Positions 25,430 through 33,637 of a stretch of DNA of 34,566 nt are shown here, piece after piece. Below the pieces are notes generated by a model. That model did not search any database. It had not been told where the DNA came from and saw only the letters and a program-made list of their open reading frames with translations. Position numbers and translations under genes: made by a program. The stretch comes from an uncultured Oscillospiraceae bacterium (lineage in GTDB: Bacteria; Bacillota; Clostridia; Oscillospirales; Oscillospiraceae): the NCBI GenBank assembly GCA_947632005.1, contig CANRNU010000024.1, forward strand, positions 1 to 34,566, in the 5' to 3' direction. Every line of letters begins with the position of its first letter. Position 1 is the stretch's first letter.

Positions 25430-26769
25430 GTTTCCTTCTCCTTCACCGGCTTCACCGGTACATTCAAACTCTCTTTGATCCTGGCGGCGGCCTCTGCCAC
25501 AGATACCGTCACCTGGCCGCCCGCCCGCAGGTCTTTCAGGCCCACGGTGCCGTTGGCGGCCTCGTCCTCCCCCACCACCACGGCATAGGGGACGGCAAGC
25601 TTGTCCGCGTAGGCAAATTTGGCCTTGACCTTTTTCCGCTCCGTGTACACCTGGGTCCGCACGCCCGCATCCCGCAGGGCGGCGGCACACCGGACGGCGT
25701 AGTCCAGTTCGGCCCCCAGGGGGATCACCAGCGCGTCGCAGGGGGCGGCGGGCACCGTCTCGTTCAGAAGTCCCTGCTCCTGCAGGATATAGAAAAGCCG
25801 CGTCACGCCGATGGAGATGCCCACCCCGGGCAGCTTCTTGTCGGTGTAATACCCGGCCAGGTCGTCGTACCGCCCGCCGGAGCAGACCGAGCCCACCTCC
25901 GGGTAGTCCAGCAGCTGAGTCTCATACACCGTGCCGGTGTAGTAGTCCAGCCCCCGGGCAATGGTCAGGTCAACGCACCACTTGCCGTCCGGCACCCCCA
26001 GGCCCGGCAACAGCGCCGTCACGGCCTTCAGCTCCGCCAGCCCCTCATCCAGCGCCGGGCACTTCCCGGCCAGGGCCTCCAGCGTGGCCATGGGGTCCGG
26101 AGAGGACAGGATGTCCAGAAGCTCCGCGGCCTTTTCCGCGCCCATGCCAAGCTCCGTCAGGATCCCGGCCACCTTCTCCCGACCGATCTTCTCCAGTTTG
26201 TCCACGGCGGTCATCACCGCGGCCGCCCGGTCTCCCACGCCCAGATATTCAAATAGGCCGTTGAGGACTTTTCGGTTGTTTATGCGGATGCGAAACCGCT
26301 CCAGCCCCAGTCGGCGGAACACCTCGCAGATGACCGCGGGCATCTCCGCGTCATTGGCGATGTCCAGAGCCCCGTCGCCGATCACGTCGATGTCCGCCTG
26401 GTAAAACTCCCGGAACCGGCCCCGCTGGGCCCGCTCCCCCCGGTAGACCTTGCCGATCTGGTACCGGCGGAAGGGAAAGGCCAGCTGGCCATAGTTCATG
26501 GCCACATACTTGGCCAGAGGGACCGTGAGGTCGAACCGCAGGGCCAGGTCGCTGTCGCCCTTGGTAAAGCGATATATCTGTTTTTCCGTCTCGCCGCCGC
26601 CCTTGGCCAGCAGCACCTCCGCCGCTTCCACGGCAGGGGTGTCGATGGCGGCAAAGCCGTACAGGGCATAGGTCTGGCGCAGCACGTCCAGCACCGCGTC
26701 CATCCGGGCCTGTTTCGGCGGCAAAAGCTCCATGAACCCGGACAGGGTCCGGGGTTTGATCCGTTCCAT
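25426..26769 (-). CDS. hisS: Histidyl-tRNA synthetase
   Basis: A 447-residue class IIa synthetase that charges tRNA-His. Motif 1 region (LLPPKQARMDAVLDVLRQTY), motif 2 (KVYRGERAQRGRFREFYQADIDVIG) in two joined phrases, the histidine-binding GLDYYTGTVYET and SGGRYDDL, motif 3 (GVGISIGVTRLF) and the C-terminal anticodon-binding domain are all present. It is a full synthetase, not HisZ, since the catalytic motifs are intact and length is normal. ATG 26769 is chosen because GAGGAG lies 9 bases upstream; the in-frame extension to 27168 comes from the neighbouring gene. A stem-loop lies between it and the preceding gene. Confidence 0.95.
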   Translation of the reverse strand: MERIKPRTLSGFMELLPPKQARMDAVLDVLRQTYALYGFAAIDTPAVEAAEVLLAKGGGETEKQIYRFTKGDSDLALRFDLTVPLAKYVAMNYGQLAFPFRRYQIGKVYRGERAQRGRFREFYQADIDVIGDGALDIANDAEMPAVICEVFRRLGLERFRIRINNRKVLNGLFEYLGVGDRAAAVMTAVDKLEKIGREKVAGILTELGMGAEKAAELLDILSSPDPMATLEALAGKCPALDEGLAELKAVTALLPGLGVPDGKWCVDLTIARGLDYYTGTVYETQLLDYPEVGSVCSGGRYDDLAGYYTDKKLPGVGISIGVTRLFYILQEQGLLNETVPAAPCDALVIPLGAELDYAVRCAAALRDAGVRTQVYTERKKVKAKFAYADKLAVPYAVVVGEDEAANGTVGLKDLRAGGQVTVSVAEAAARIKESLNVPVKPVKEKET

Positions 26770-26791
26770 ATAAAAATGCTCCTCATTGAGA

Positions 26792-26814
26792 CGGCAGCCG
26801 GGACTCGGCTGCCG
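26792..26814 (-). other. Intercistronic stem-loop before hisS
   Basis: A perfect 9-bp stem, CGGCAGCCG with CGGCTGCCG, and five-base loop, between the methylglyoxal-synthase-like gene and hisS. No U tract follows on the minus strand, so it is more likely an mRNA-processing or stability element than a terminator. Confidence 0.5.
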
Positions 26815-26822
26815 CCAGCGTT

Positions 26823-27233
26823 TTATCTCTTTTTCGTTTTCGGGTTGACGATGTCGCGCCAGGCGAAGTCGCCCCGGCGCAGCCCCTGGACCAGCACCTC
26901 CGCCGTGGCCACATTGGAGGCAAAGGGGATATTGTGGGTGGCGCAGAGAAGCGAGATCTCGTTGACAGGGCCGAACAGCTCCGGGTGATAGGGGTCGGCA
27001 AAGAACATGACCAGGTCGATCTCGTTGTAGGCGATGCGGGCTCCGATCTGCTGTACGCCCCCCTGGGCGGCGCTCATATACAGCTCGATGGGCAGGCCCG
27101 TGGCCTCGCTCACCAGCTTTCCGGTGGCGTTGGTGGCGACGATGTTGTGCTCCGCCAGGATGCTGCAATAGGCGATGCAGAACTGCACCATCAACTCCTT
27201 TTTTCCGTCGTGTGCCATCAGTGCGATATTCAT
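26823..27233 (-). CDS. Methylglyoxal-synthase-like protein lacking catalytic residues
   Basis: A 136-residue protein with the MGS-like fold of MgsA: NIALMAHDGKKELMVQF at the start, EATGLP, QQIGARIAYNEIDLVMFFADP, HNIPFASNVATAEVLVQGL. Active MgsA turns dihydroxyacetone phosphate into methylglyoxal. Aligning without gaps to E. coli MgsA (from memory), the catalytic base Asp71 is Val60 (GGVQQ instead of GGDQQ), His98 is Phe87 and Asp101 is Val90. In the phosphate loop TGTTG has become TNATG, and Gly66 is Ala55. His8-Asp9 and Asp80 are kept. It is therefore probably not a methylglyoxal synthase. The frame is clean and ends normally, so the protein appears maintained. It lies 57 bases after the PBP2 gene with an AGGAGG site. 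Confidence 0.85.
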   Translation of the reverse strand: MNIALMAHDGKKELMVQFCIAYCSILAEHNIVATNATGKLVSEATGLPIELYMSAAQGGVQQIGARIAYNEIDLVMFFADPYHPELFGPVNEISLLCATHNIPFASNVATAEVLVQGLRRGDFAWRDIVNPKTKKR

Positions 27234-27290
27234 GAAGGTTCCTCCTAGCCGGTGTGGCGTATAGTTTACATGTTATGGCATGCCGCGTTT

Positions 27291-29393
27291 TCAGCGCAGC
27301 AAGGTGAGTTCGTCCTCGGTGTTCTGGGTGCTGACCTTGAAGTCAAAGTAATACTGGAGCATGTCCCGGGCCATGACGCCCAGGTTGGCGCCCTTGGAGC
27401 CGTTCTCGATGGCCACGGCCACGGCGATCTCCGGCTTCTGGTAAGGGGCAAAGCAGATGAAGAAGGCGTCGTTGGTGCTGCTGCCGGTCTCGGTGGTGCC
27501 CGTCTTGGCGGCCACCTCATATTCAAAGCCCACAAAGGGTTCCCAGGCAGTGCCCCAGCGGTTGGTGACGGCGCCCCGCATGCCCTCATGGATCAGGTCC
27601 CAGGTGAGCTGGCCGGTCTTCACCTCGTTTATGACCTCCGGCTCCCGCTCGTAGACGCTCTCGGAGTAGTCATAGCTGGAGGCGGATTTCAAAAGGGAAC
27701 AGCTGTATGTGGTGCCGCCGTTGGCGATGGCGGCGGCATAGCGGCCCAGCTGCAGGGGCGTGATGCCGGTCAGGCCCTGGCCGATGGAGGCCAGCAGCGT
27801 GTCGGCGGCATACCACGCCTGGTCCCGGGTGCCCTCATAGAGCTGCGCCTTATACGCCGGGGAGGCCACACGGCCGGTGGCCTCGGCCAGTTCGATGCCG
27901 GTGGGCTCGCCCAGTCCCAGCAGCTTGGCGTATTTGTCGATGTTGTCGATGCCGATGGTGTCGCCCACGGTAAAGAAGAAGAAGTTGCAGCTGTAGGTCA
28001 GCGCCTCGCTGACCGTCAGGCTCCCATGGGGCCCGCCGGTACAGCCGGGAGCGTAGCCGTCGTTGATATACTTGGTGAAGATCGTGGTGCAGTTGATGGT
28101 GGTGTCCTTGTTGAGAAAGCCCGTATCGATGCCCGCCACGGCCATGCACGGCTTCCAGGTGGAGCCGGGCGAGTAGAGGCCCGACAGCACCCGGTTCACC
28201 AGGGGGTTGTTCTCCTCCTCCAGGAGGGTGTTGTAGTCGTCCCAATAGGTCTCCAGGTTGAAGGAGGGATAGCTGGCCATGGCCAGCGGCTCGCCGGAGT
28301 TCACGTCGATGGCCACGATGGCCCCGCCGGTGATCAGCTCCCGTATCTCCTCCGGCTTGTGGAGCTGGCGGTAATACTCGTTGTCCAACTCGGTCTGGGT
28401 GTTGGTGGTCTCGATGTAGTTTGCCAGGGTGGACTCGGCGGCGGCCTGGAGCTTGATGTCCAGGGTCAGGTAGAGGTTGTTGCCGGGCTTCGGCGTTTTG
28501 GTATAGGTGGTGCTGGTGATGACGCCGTCACTGGTACGGGTGATCTCCGCCTCCCCGTCCACGCCGTGGAGGTACTCCTCAAAGGCGGCCTCTACGCCAG
28601 ACTGGCCCACGATGGCGTTCAGGGGGTAATCCTTGTCCTTATAGACCTCATACTGCTCCGCGCTCATGGCGCCGGTATAGCCCAGGATATGAGGGGCATA
28701 GGTGGTGTTATACTCCCGCAGATAGCTGACCTGGACCTCGAAACCGGGCAGGTCCGCCTCCATGAGGGAGGTGATGGTGTTGATGGACACGTCCTGGGCA
28801 AAAATGTAGTCGGAGGTGGGGATGACCCAGCGCACGTTCACGCAGTAACGGACGCCGGCGATGACCCGCATGTCCTCGGCGGAGTAGTTGCCGTCGATGC
28901 TGTAGCGGGAGCGCATCTTGGCCATGACCTCCACGGCGGAGGCGTCCGGGTCCAGATTGTTGGCAGCCAGCCAGGCATTCAGCAGCAGCGCCTGGGTGGA
29001 GGACATGTCCGTGAATTCCCAGGGGGGCGTCATGGTGATGGGCAGTTCATCGTTGTAGTGGTCGCCGTTCTCCTCGATGATGGTGCACATCTGCAGGATG
29101 ATCTCGTTGGCCTCGGCGATGGAGATGTCATCGTTCATGAGCAGCTCGTCGTCCTTGATGAGCAGGTTGTTGCAGTTGCGGTTGGACACCAAAAGCCGGC
29201 CATACCGGTCCATGATGTTGCCACGGGCGGCGATCACGTCCTCATGGGAGACGATGGAGTTGACAGACTCATTGTAGGCCTGAGTGCCCTTGACGATCTG
29301 CAGGTCGTACAGCTTAACGAAAAACACGGTCAGCACAGCGGCGACAAAGACGCCCAGGAATACCAGCCGGCCTGTACTAATCAGCTTTCTCAT
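27291..29393 (-). CDS. mrdA: Penicillin-binding protein 2 (elongasome transpeptidase)
   Basis: A 700-residue class B PBP that cross-links peptidoglycan during cell elongation. An N-terminal membrane anchor (about residues 9-27) is followed by a dimerisation/pedestal domain and the transpeptidase. The three penicillin-binding motifs are in place: SxxK at 411-414 (STWK, nucleophile Ser411), SxN at 468-470 (SCN) and KTGT at 630-633. IAARGNIMDRYGRLL near residue 55 is the usual class B region. It follows mreD in the same direction, the conserved mreC-mreD-pbp2 order. Its polymerase partner RodA is not encoded in this window. Confidence 0.95.
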   Translation of the reverse strand: MRKLISTGRLVFLGVFVAAVLTVFFVKLYDLQIVKGTQAYNESVNSIVSHEDVIAARGNIMDRYGRLLVSNRNCNNLLIKDDELLMNDDISIAEANEIILQMCTIIEENGDHYNDELPITMTPPWEFTDMSSTQALLLNAWLAANNLDPDASAVEVMAKMRSRYSIDGNYSAEDMRVIAGVRYCVNVRWVIPTSDYIFAQDVSINTITSLMEADLPGFEVQVSYLREYNTTYAPHILGYTGAMSAEQYEVYKDKDYPLNAIVGQSGVEAAFEEYLHGVDGEAEITRTSDGVITSTTYTKTPKPGNNLYLTLDIKLQAAAESTLANYIETTNTQTELDNEYYRQLHKPEEIRELITGGAIVAIDVNSGEPLAMASYPSFNLETYWDDYNTLLEEENNPLVNRVLSGLYSPGSTWKPCMAVAGIDTGFLNKDTTINCTTIFTKYINDGYAPGCTGGPHGSLTVSEALTYSCNFFFFTVGDTIGIDNIDKYAKLLGLGEPTGIELAEATGRVASPAYKAQLYEGTRDQAWYAADTLLASIGQGLTGITPLQLGRYAAAIANGGTTYSCSLLKSASSYDYSESVYEREPEVINEVKTGQLTWDLIHEGMRGAVTNRWGTAWEPFVGFEYEVAAKTGTTETGSSTNDAFFICFAPYQKPEIAVAVAIENGSKGANLGVMARDMLQYYFDFKVSTQNTEDELTLLR

Positions 29394-29434
29394 GCATTTG
29401 CCTTTCTGCGGGATAAGCGCTTAGGCGCCGTCCA

Positions 29435-29989
29435 TCAATGCCCCATGGGCTTGGCGGCGATGAGCTTGCAGGGAAAATAGACGGGCACGGACCACACAAG
29501 GCTCCAGGCCGTCTGGAGAAGGCCCGTGCGGGCCACGATCCACACATACCGGCCATGGAAGTACGCCGCCCGGAAGGCGGACGCGTCGGAGCCGGACAGA
29601 AACAGTGTGCGGAACATCTGGCAGAAGGCGATCACCGCCAGGGCCAGAAATACCATGACCAGGTAGGATACGATGCCCTTTTGCAGCATGTACTTGCCCA
29701 GTACGCCGATGAAAAATCCCAGGGCCGGCAGGAGAATGGTGAACAGCACCACGTGGTCCGTATAGCCCATATCGGCAAAGTACCCGGCGGCCAGGCCCAC
29801 GAAACCGCCCCAGACGCCGCCCTCGAACAGGCCCACCGCCACCACAGCCGCCGGCACCATCATGGCGCGGACGCCGAAAAGGGGGATCTGCGAGACGATC
29901 ATATTCTGGAGCACCAGCACCGCACCCAGCAGCAGGCCGTACACGATGGCCCGCCGGAGCTTGCTGAGGTCGATCAGATCAAGAAGCAT
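29435..29989 (-). CDS. mreD: Rod shape-determining protein MreD
   Basis: A 184-residue, very hydrophobic inner-membrane protein with five to six predicted membrane segments (for example IVYGLLLGAVLVLQNMIV, MVPAAVVAVGLFEGGVWGGF, VLFTILLPALGFFIGVLGK and YLVMVFLALAVIAFCQMF). MreD partners MreC in the elongasome. The identification depends on length, topology and position between mreC and the PBP2 gene, because MreD sequence is poorly conserved; GLFEGGVWGGFVGLAAGYFAD in two overlapping blocks is a typical motif. Six bases separate it from mreC. Confidence 0.9.
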   Translation of the reverse strand: MLLDLIDLSKLRRAIVYGLLLGAVLVLQNMIVSQIPLFGVRAMMVPAAVVAVGLFEGGVWGGFVGLAAGYFADMGYTDHVVLFTILLPALGFFIGVLGKYMLQKGIVSYLVMVFLALAVIAFCQMFRTLFLSGSDASAFRAAYFHGRYVWIVARTGLLQTAWSLVWSVPVYFPCKLIAAKPMGH

Positions 29990-29995
29990 GGCCTG

Positions 29996-30844
29996 TCACT
30001 CCTGCATGGTGAAGTCGGTGATCACAAACACCTGGCTCAGACTGCCCAGGTCACAGGCGGGCTCCACCACGCCGTACAGCGTCTGGCCGTTGCCCTCGCT
30101 GAGCACCGAGTTGATGTAGCCGATGATGAGCCCCTGGGGGATGGAGCCGCGGCCGGAAGTCAGCACGGCCTCGCCCTCCACCAGCTGGGCGTTCTCAGAC
30201 AGATACGTCAGCCGCAGGAAGCCCTCCTGCATCAGGGCAAAATCGCCCACGCACATGCCCACGGCGCCGGCCTCGCCCACCAGCGCGCCCACGTCGATGG
30301 CCGAGTCGATGACCGTACGCACCGTGCACCAGGTGTCGCCCAGTTCGATGACCTGGCCCACCAGCGCGCCGTACTCGGTGATGACGCAGTCGCCCACCTC
30401 AAAGGCGTTGGTGGCGTTGTTCTCGCCCTTGGAAAGCCGGAACGTGCTCTCCCAGTTGGAGCTGGACCACTCGGTGATCTTCGCGGACTCTATCACGTAA
30501 TCCGTGTGCTTCTCCGCAAAATTCAGCAGGCCCCGGAGCCGTTCGTTCTCCTCCTTGTACTGGGAGGCGTCGATGGCCGCCTGCTGGGCCTCGGCCAGCT
30601 GGGCCCGGAGGGAGTTGTTCTCCGCCACCAGTTGGTCATACTTGTAAATGTAACCGTAAATGCCCTCGATCCACTCCACGGCGGAAGATGCGGCCTGGCC
30701 CACCGGGCTGGAGATGGCGCCGGAGATGTTGGCCAGAAAGCCCGCCTTTCCCCCCAGAAGAGCCGTAGCCAGGCTCACCACCAGGACCACGGCGATGACG
30801 GCTGCGCCTACGCGCGCGCCGTATTTTCTGATGTATTCCTTCAA
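29996..30844 (-). CDS. mreC: Rod shape-determining protein MreC
   Basis: A 282-residue bitopic protein that activates PBP2 for cell-wall elongation. A short cytoplasmic N-terminus is followed by one membrane segment (about residues 9-31), a coiled coil at about 65-110 (YDQLVAENNSLRAQLAEAQQ, YKEENERLRGLLNFAEK) and the two beta-barrel domains characteristic of MreC (VGDCVITEYGALVGQVIELG; GLIIGYINSV). It overlaps maf by 4 bases. The gene order maf-mreC lacks the mreB that commonly sits between them. Confidence 0.95.
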   Translation of the reverse strand: MKEYIRKYGARVGAAVIAVVLVVSLATALLGGKAGFLANISGAISSPVGQAASSAVEWIEGIYGYIYKYDQLVAENNSLRAQLAEAQQAAIDASQYKEENERLRGLLNFAEKHTDYVIESAKITEWSSSNWESTFRLSKGENNATNAFEVGDCVITEYGALVGQVIELGDTWCTVRTVIDSAIDVGALVGEAGAVGMCVGDFALMQEGFLRLTYLSENAQLVEGEAVLTSGRGSIPQGLIIGYINSVLSEGNGQTLYGVVEPACDLGSLSQVFVITDFTMQE

Positions 30845-31407
30845 TGCAGCGTAACTCCCAGTTTTTCAAGCATTGTTCCCAGCCGGCACAGCGGCAGGCC
30901 CACCACGTTGAAATAGTCGCCGTCGATGCGCTCCACATACAGGCTGGCCCGGCCCTGGTAGCCATAGGCCCCGGCCTTGTCCAGGGGCTCTCCCGTCGCC
31001 GTGTAAGAGGCGATCTCCGCCTCGGTCATGGGCCGGAAGAAGACCCGCGTCCTTTCCCAAACGCTCTCCATCTCCCCCCCGGCGATCACCGTGACGCCGG
31101 TATAGACCCGGTGCTCCCGGCCGGAGAGCAGCCGGAGCATCCGCTTGGCGTCGGCCTCGTCCCGGGGTTTGCCCAAGATCTCGCCGTCTATCTCCACCAC
31201 CGTGTCCGCGCCGATGACCACCGCGTCCGGGTATGTCCCGGCCACCTCCCGGGCCTTGGCCTCGGACAGGGCCCGGGCCGTCTCGCCGGCGTCCGCCCCG
31301 GGAGGCGGCGTCTCCGGCCCCGCGGCGGGCACCACCGAAAAGGGCAGTCCCAAATGGCCCATCAGCTCCCGCCGCCGGGGCGAGGCAGAGGCCAGGATCA
31401 GCTTCAT
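30841..31407 (-). CDS. maf: Maf-family nucleoside triphosphate pyrophosphatase
   Basis: A 188-residue house-cleaning enzyme that hydrolyses non-canonical or pyrimidine nucleoside triphosphates (dTTP/UTP-type); in Bacillus it is linked to septum inhibition. Motifs: LILASASPRRRELM at the start, VIGADTVVEIDGEILGKP, LSGREHRVYTGVTVI, and the substrate-determining GYQGRASLYVERIDGDYFN with NVVGLPL near the end. Length is standard. It overlaps both the upstream U32 gene and downstream mreC by 4 bases (ATGA-type), so the three are tightly co-translated. Confidence 0.94.
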   Translation of the reverse strand: MKLILASASPRRRELMGHLGLPFSVVPAAGPETPPPGADAGETARALSEAKAREVAGTYPDAVVIGADTVVEIDGEILGKPRDEADAKRMLRLLSGREHRVYTGVTVIAGGEMESVWERTRVFFRPMTEAEIASYTATGEPLDKAGAYGYQGRASLYVERIDGDYFNVVGLPLCRLGTMLEKLGVTLH

Positions 31408-33494
31408 AGCGCTCCTTTCTGATAGGCGCCCCGGCTGGCATTGATGGGCAGATAGTCGTTCCTGCCCTTATACCGGGCCGTGATCTGGACGCATTCCCGG
31501 GGGCTCTCCGTGGTGAACAGCAGCCGCAGCCCCCACAGGCCCACGCCGGTATATGTCTCCGGATGGTCGGCCAGGAACGTCTTCCGGGCGTCATAGACCG
31601 TATTCCGGCAGCCGAACTCCTTCTCCACCGGATAGACGCTGCCAAAGGCGTCGCTCATGCTGGTGGGCGTGGCGCAGGAACAGCGGGCGGCGCTGTTGCG
31701 GATGATGCAGTGCTCCGTCACCATCACCGGCAGACGGCCGTAAACGACCATCTCCGTATCGGCGGACTTGATCAGCGCCCCGATCTGCCGGGCAGTCAGC
31801 TCGCCGGAGGCCGTGACGGACCGGAATCCGCCCCGGCTGAGGAACTTCAGCGTCCAGGAGTTGGCCACGTTCAGGCCCAGGTCTCCCCGCAGCTCCATCC
31901 CCGCCTGACGTACCGACGGCAGGAGCCCCAGGTTGTTGATGAGGGCCTGTCCGATCCCCCGGGCCCGCAGCGCGGCCAGAAGCTCCCGCAGCACCGGGCT
32001 CTCCGCCTCGGAGATCACCCGGGGCAGCGCGGCCACGATCTGGGTCCCGCGCTCCAGGAAGGGCGCCGTCGCCCCGCCGCCGGCGGCCAGTATCTCCGCC
32101 GGGACATATAAGTAATCCGGGTCCATCGCGGCCAGCTCCGGCGTGATCTGTTCCGGGCGGGTCACCTGGATGATCAGCTTCGGCGGCCCCTCCGGCTGCC
32201 GGTCCTCCGGCTTGGGCGGCAGGGTCCCCTCCGTCACGGCCCGGTGCTCCCGGGCCTTGTCCGCGATCTGATTGAGCAGTTCCCGGCGGGCCTCTTCGAT
32301 CGCCTCGTCCGGATAGTCCAGGTTCGGCTCGATGGCGCAGTTGACCCCGGTGCAGTTGAAGGGAGTCCCGCCGGTCCGGTACAGGATCTCCCGCACCCGG
32401 TCGCCGGACACGCCCTGCCGGCCCAGGTCGATGGGCTCATAGCCCTTGAACGCCGCGTGATTGCCCCGGCCGTCTTCCGCCGCGAACAGGGCGGGCTGGC
32501 CCGGTTTCATCACGACGTAAAACTTCACCGGCACCCGGCGCAGCTCCCCGCTCATGTAATTCTTGCGGATATCGGAGAAGAACCGGGAAGGGGTGCGGTC
32601 GGCCTCCGGCGCCGGGGCAAACATCCCCGGTCCGGCCTCGCCGGTATAATAGCCATCGGACAGGCCGGTGGCGGAAAAGGCATAAAGAAGGTCGTGTTTT
32701 TCCTCCTCTGTGGGGAGGACCTTCTCCCGAATGGCGTGAGAATACAGCTTTGTGGCGTATGCCACATACTCCGGCTTCCGGCTCCGCCCCTCGATGACGG
32801 CAGCCGTCACCCCCATGGTCTCCAGGGCCTCCAGGTGGTCCATGAGATACACATCCGCCATGGAGAGAGGGTGTTCGTCCATCCGGCCTCCCAGGGAGAA
32901 CCGGCCCCGGCAGGGCTCGGTACAGCGCATACAGTTGTCGCTGTTGTGCTCATGGGCCAAAGCGCCCATATAGCACTGGCCGCTGTGGGCCACGCACACA
33001 GGGCCGTGGACATACACCGCCGTCTCGATGGGGCTCGACTTGGCGATGGAGGCGATCTGCTCCATGGTCAGCTCCGGCGCCAGGGCGACGCGGCTCAGCC
33101 CCAGGGCGGAGGCGGCCACAGCCCCCTCCAAACTGGTGACGCCCAAGCGGACATCCCCCCACAGGGGCATGTCCGGCAGCGCCCGGTGCAGCAGGTCTGT
33201 CAGCCCCACATCCCGGACGATGAGCGCGTCTGTCCCCGCCCGGGCCGCGAACTGTGCCAGCTCCAGGGCCCTGTCGATGTCCCCGTCCGTGCACAGGGCG
33301 GAAATGGACACCGCCGTCTTGCAGCCCCGCATCCGGCAATAGCGGATGCTCTGGGCCATGGCGTCCCGGTCAAATTCATGTTCGTGGCTGCCGAGCGCGG
33401 TGAGCCGCTCTGCCATATATACTGTGTCTGCCCCGTTCTGCACGGCGGCGATGACCGCCTCCATGCTTCCCGCAGGCGCCAGAAGCTCCAGCAT
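31404..33494 (-). CDS. U32-family peptidase-like protein (RlhA/YdcP type)
   Basis: A 696-residue protein of the U32 family, whose best-studied member RlhA makes 5-hydroxycytidine in 23S rRNA; others affect tRNA hydroxylation. The N-terminal domain begins ELLAPAGSMEAVIAAVQNGADTVY in two linked phrases. The U32 signature region reads VCVAHSGQCYMGALA followed by the conserved Cys cluster NCMRCTEPCRGRFSLGG. The C-terminal half (DUF3656-like and a second barrel) makes up the long form. The extra length over 450-residue TrhP types places it with the long RlhA-like group. It is first in the unit leading to mreC; a good promoter and a hairpin-bearing leader precede it. A protease function is doubtful. 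Confidence 0.88.
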   Translation of the reverse strand: MLELLAPAGSMEAVIAAVQNGADTVYMAERLTALGSHEHEFDRDAMAQSIRYCRMRGCKTAVSISALCTDGDIDRALELAQFAARAGTDALIVRDVGLTDLLHRALPDMPLWGDVRLGVTSLEGAVAASALGLSRVALAPELTMEQIASIAKSSPIETAVYVHGPVCVAHSGQCYMGALAHEHNSDNCMRCTEPCRGRFSLGGRMDEHPLSMADVYLMDHLEALETMGVTAAVIEGRSRKPEYVAYATKLYSHAIREKVLPTEEEKHDLLYAFSATGLSDGYYTGEAGPGMFAPAPEADRTPSRFFSDIRKNYMSGELRRVPVKFYVVMKPGQPALFAAEDGRGNHAAFKGYEPIDLGRQGVSGDRVREILYRTGGTPFNCTGVNCAIEPNLDYPDEAIEEARRELLNQIADKAREHRAVTEGTLPPKPEDRQPEGPPKLIIQVTRPEQITPELAAMDPDYLYVPAEILAAGGGATAPFLERGTQIVAALPRVISEAESPVLRELLAALRARGIGQALINNLGLLPSVRQAGMELRGDLGLNVANSWTLKFLSRGGFRSVTASGELTARQIGALIKSADTEMVVYGRLPVMVTEHCIIRNSAARCSCATPTSMSDAFGSVYPVEKEFGCRNTVYDARKTFLADHPETYTGVGLWGLRLLFTTESPRECVQITARYKGRNDYLPINASRGAYQKGAL

Positions 33495-33510
33495 AATCTC
33501 CTCGCAGTGG

Positions 33511-33525
33511 CCGCCGTACCGGCGG
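33511..33525 (-). other. Hairpin in the leader of the U32 gene
   Basis: A perfect 6-bp GC stem (CCGCCG/CGGCGG) with a three-base loop, between the predicted transcription start (about 33559) and the AGGAG ribosome-binding site. Too small to be a riboswitch; it could slow translation or protect the mRNA end. Confidence 0.4.
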
Positions 33526-33565
33526 TCCCGATACCCCGCTTTTAAAAAACCGTATAATCCATTAC

Positions 33566-33594
33566 ATTATAAACAATAACTCTCCATAAAACAA
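33566..33594 (-). promoter_or_regulatory. Sigma-A promoter of the U32-maf-mreCD-pbp2 unit
   Basis: On the minus strand, TTGTTT (33589-33594), a 17-base spacer and a perfect TATAAT (33566-33571), in the only distinctly AT-rich stretch of this region. The leader would be about 65 bases. No other convincing promoter was seen before aspS, so this could drive eight genes. Confidence 0.7.
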
Positions 33595-33612
33595 GAGTAA
33601 ATCCCATTTTCT

Positions 33613-33637
33613 GGCGGCACAAGCAAAAACTGCCGCC
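33613..33637 (-). terminator. Possible terminator after the PHP gene
   Basis: GGCGGCA with TGCCGCC (7-bp stem, 11-base loop containing TTTTT on the minus strand) directly after the PHP stop codon. The downstream minus sequence AGAAAATGGGATTT has no proper U tract, so strength is uncertain. Confidence 0.4.

Noticed and set aside
25430-25690. N-terminal extension of aspartyl-tRNA synthetase
   Set aside because: The extra 87 codons overlap hisS in another frame, give Gly/Arg-rich nonsense and would put extra sequence before the normal family start, which has its own ribosome-binding site.
25426-27290. T-box or other riboswitch before hisS/aspS
   Set aside because: The gaps (53 bases and a 4-base overlap) are too short and no T-box sequence is visible; only a plain 9-bp hairpin is present.
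27252-29480. A 742-codon open frame on the plus strand
   Set aside because: Antisense shadow of the PBP2 gene, rich in Gly, Val, His and Asp, with no recognisable motif.
33553-33558. TATAAT on the plus strand
   Set aside because: No plus-strand gene follows; the AT-rich region is explained by the minus-strand U32 promoter.
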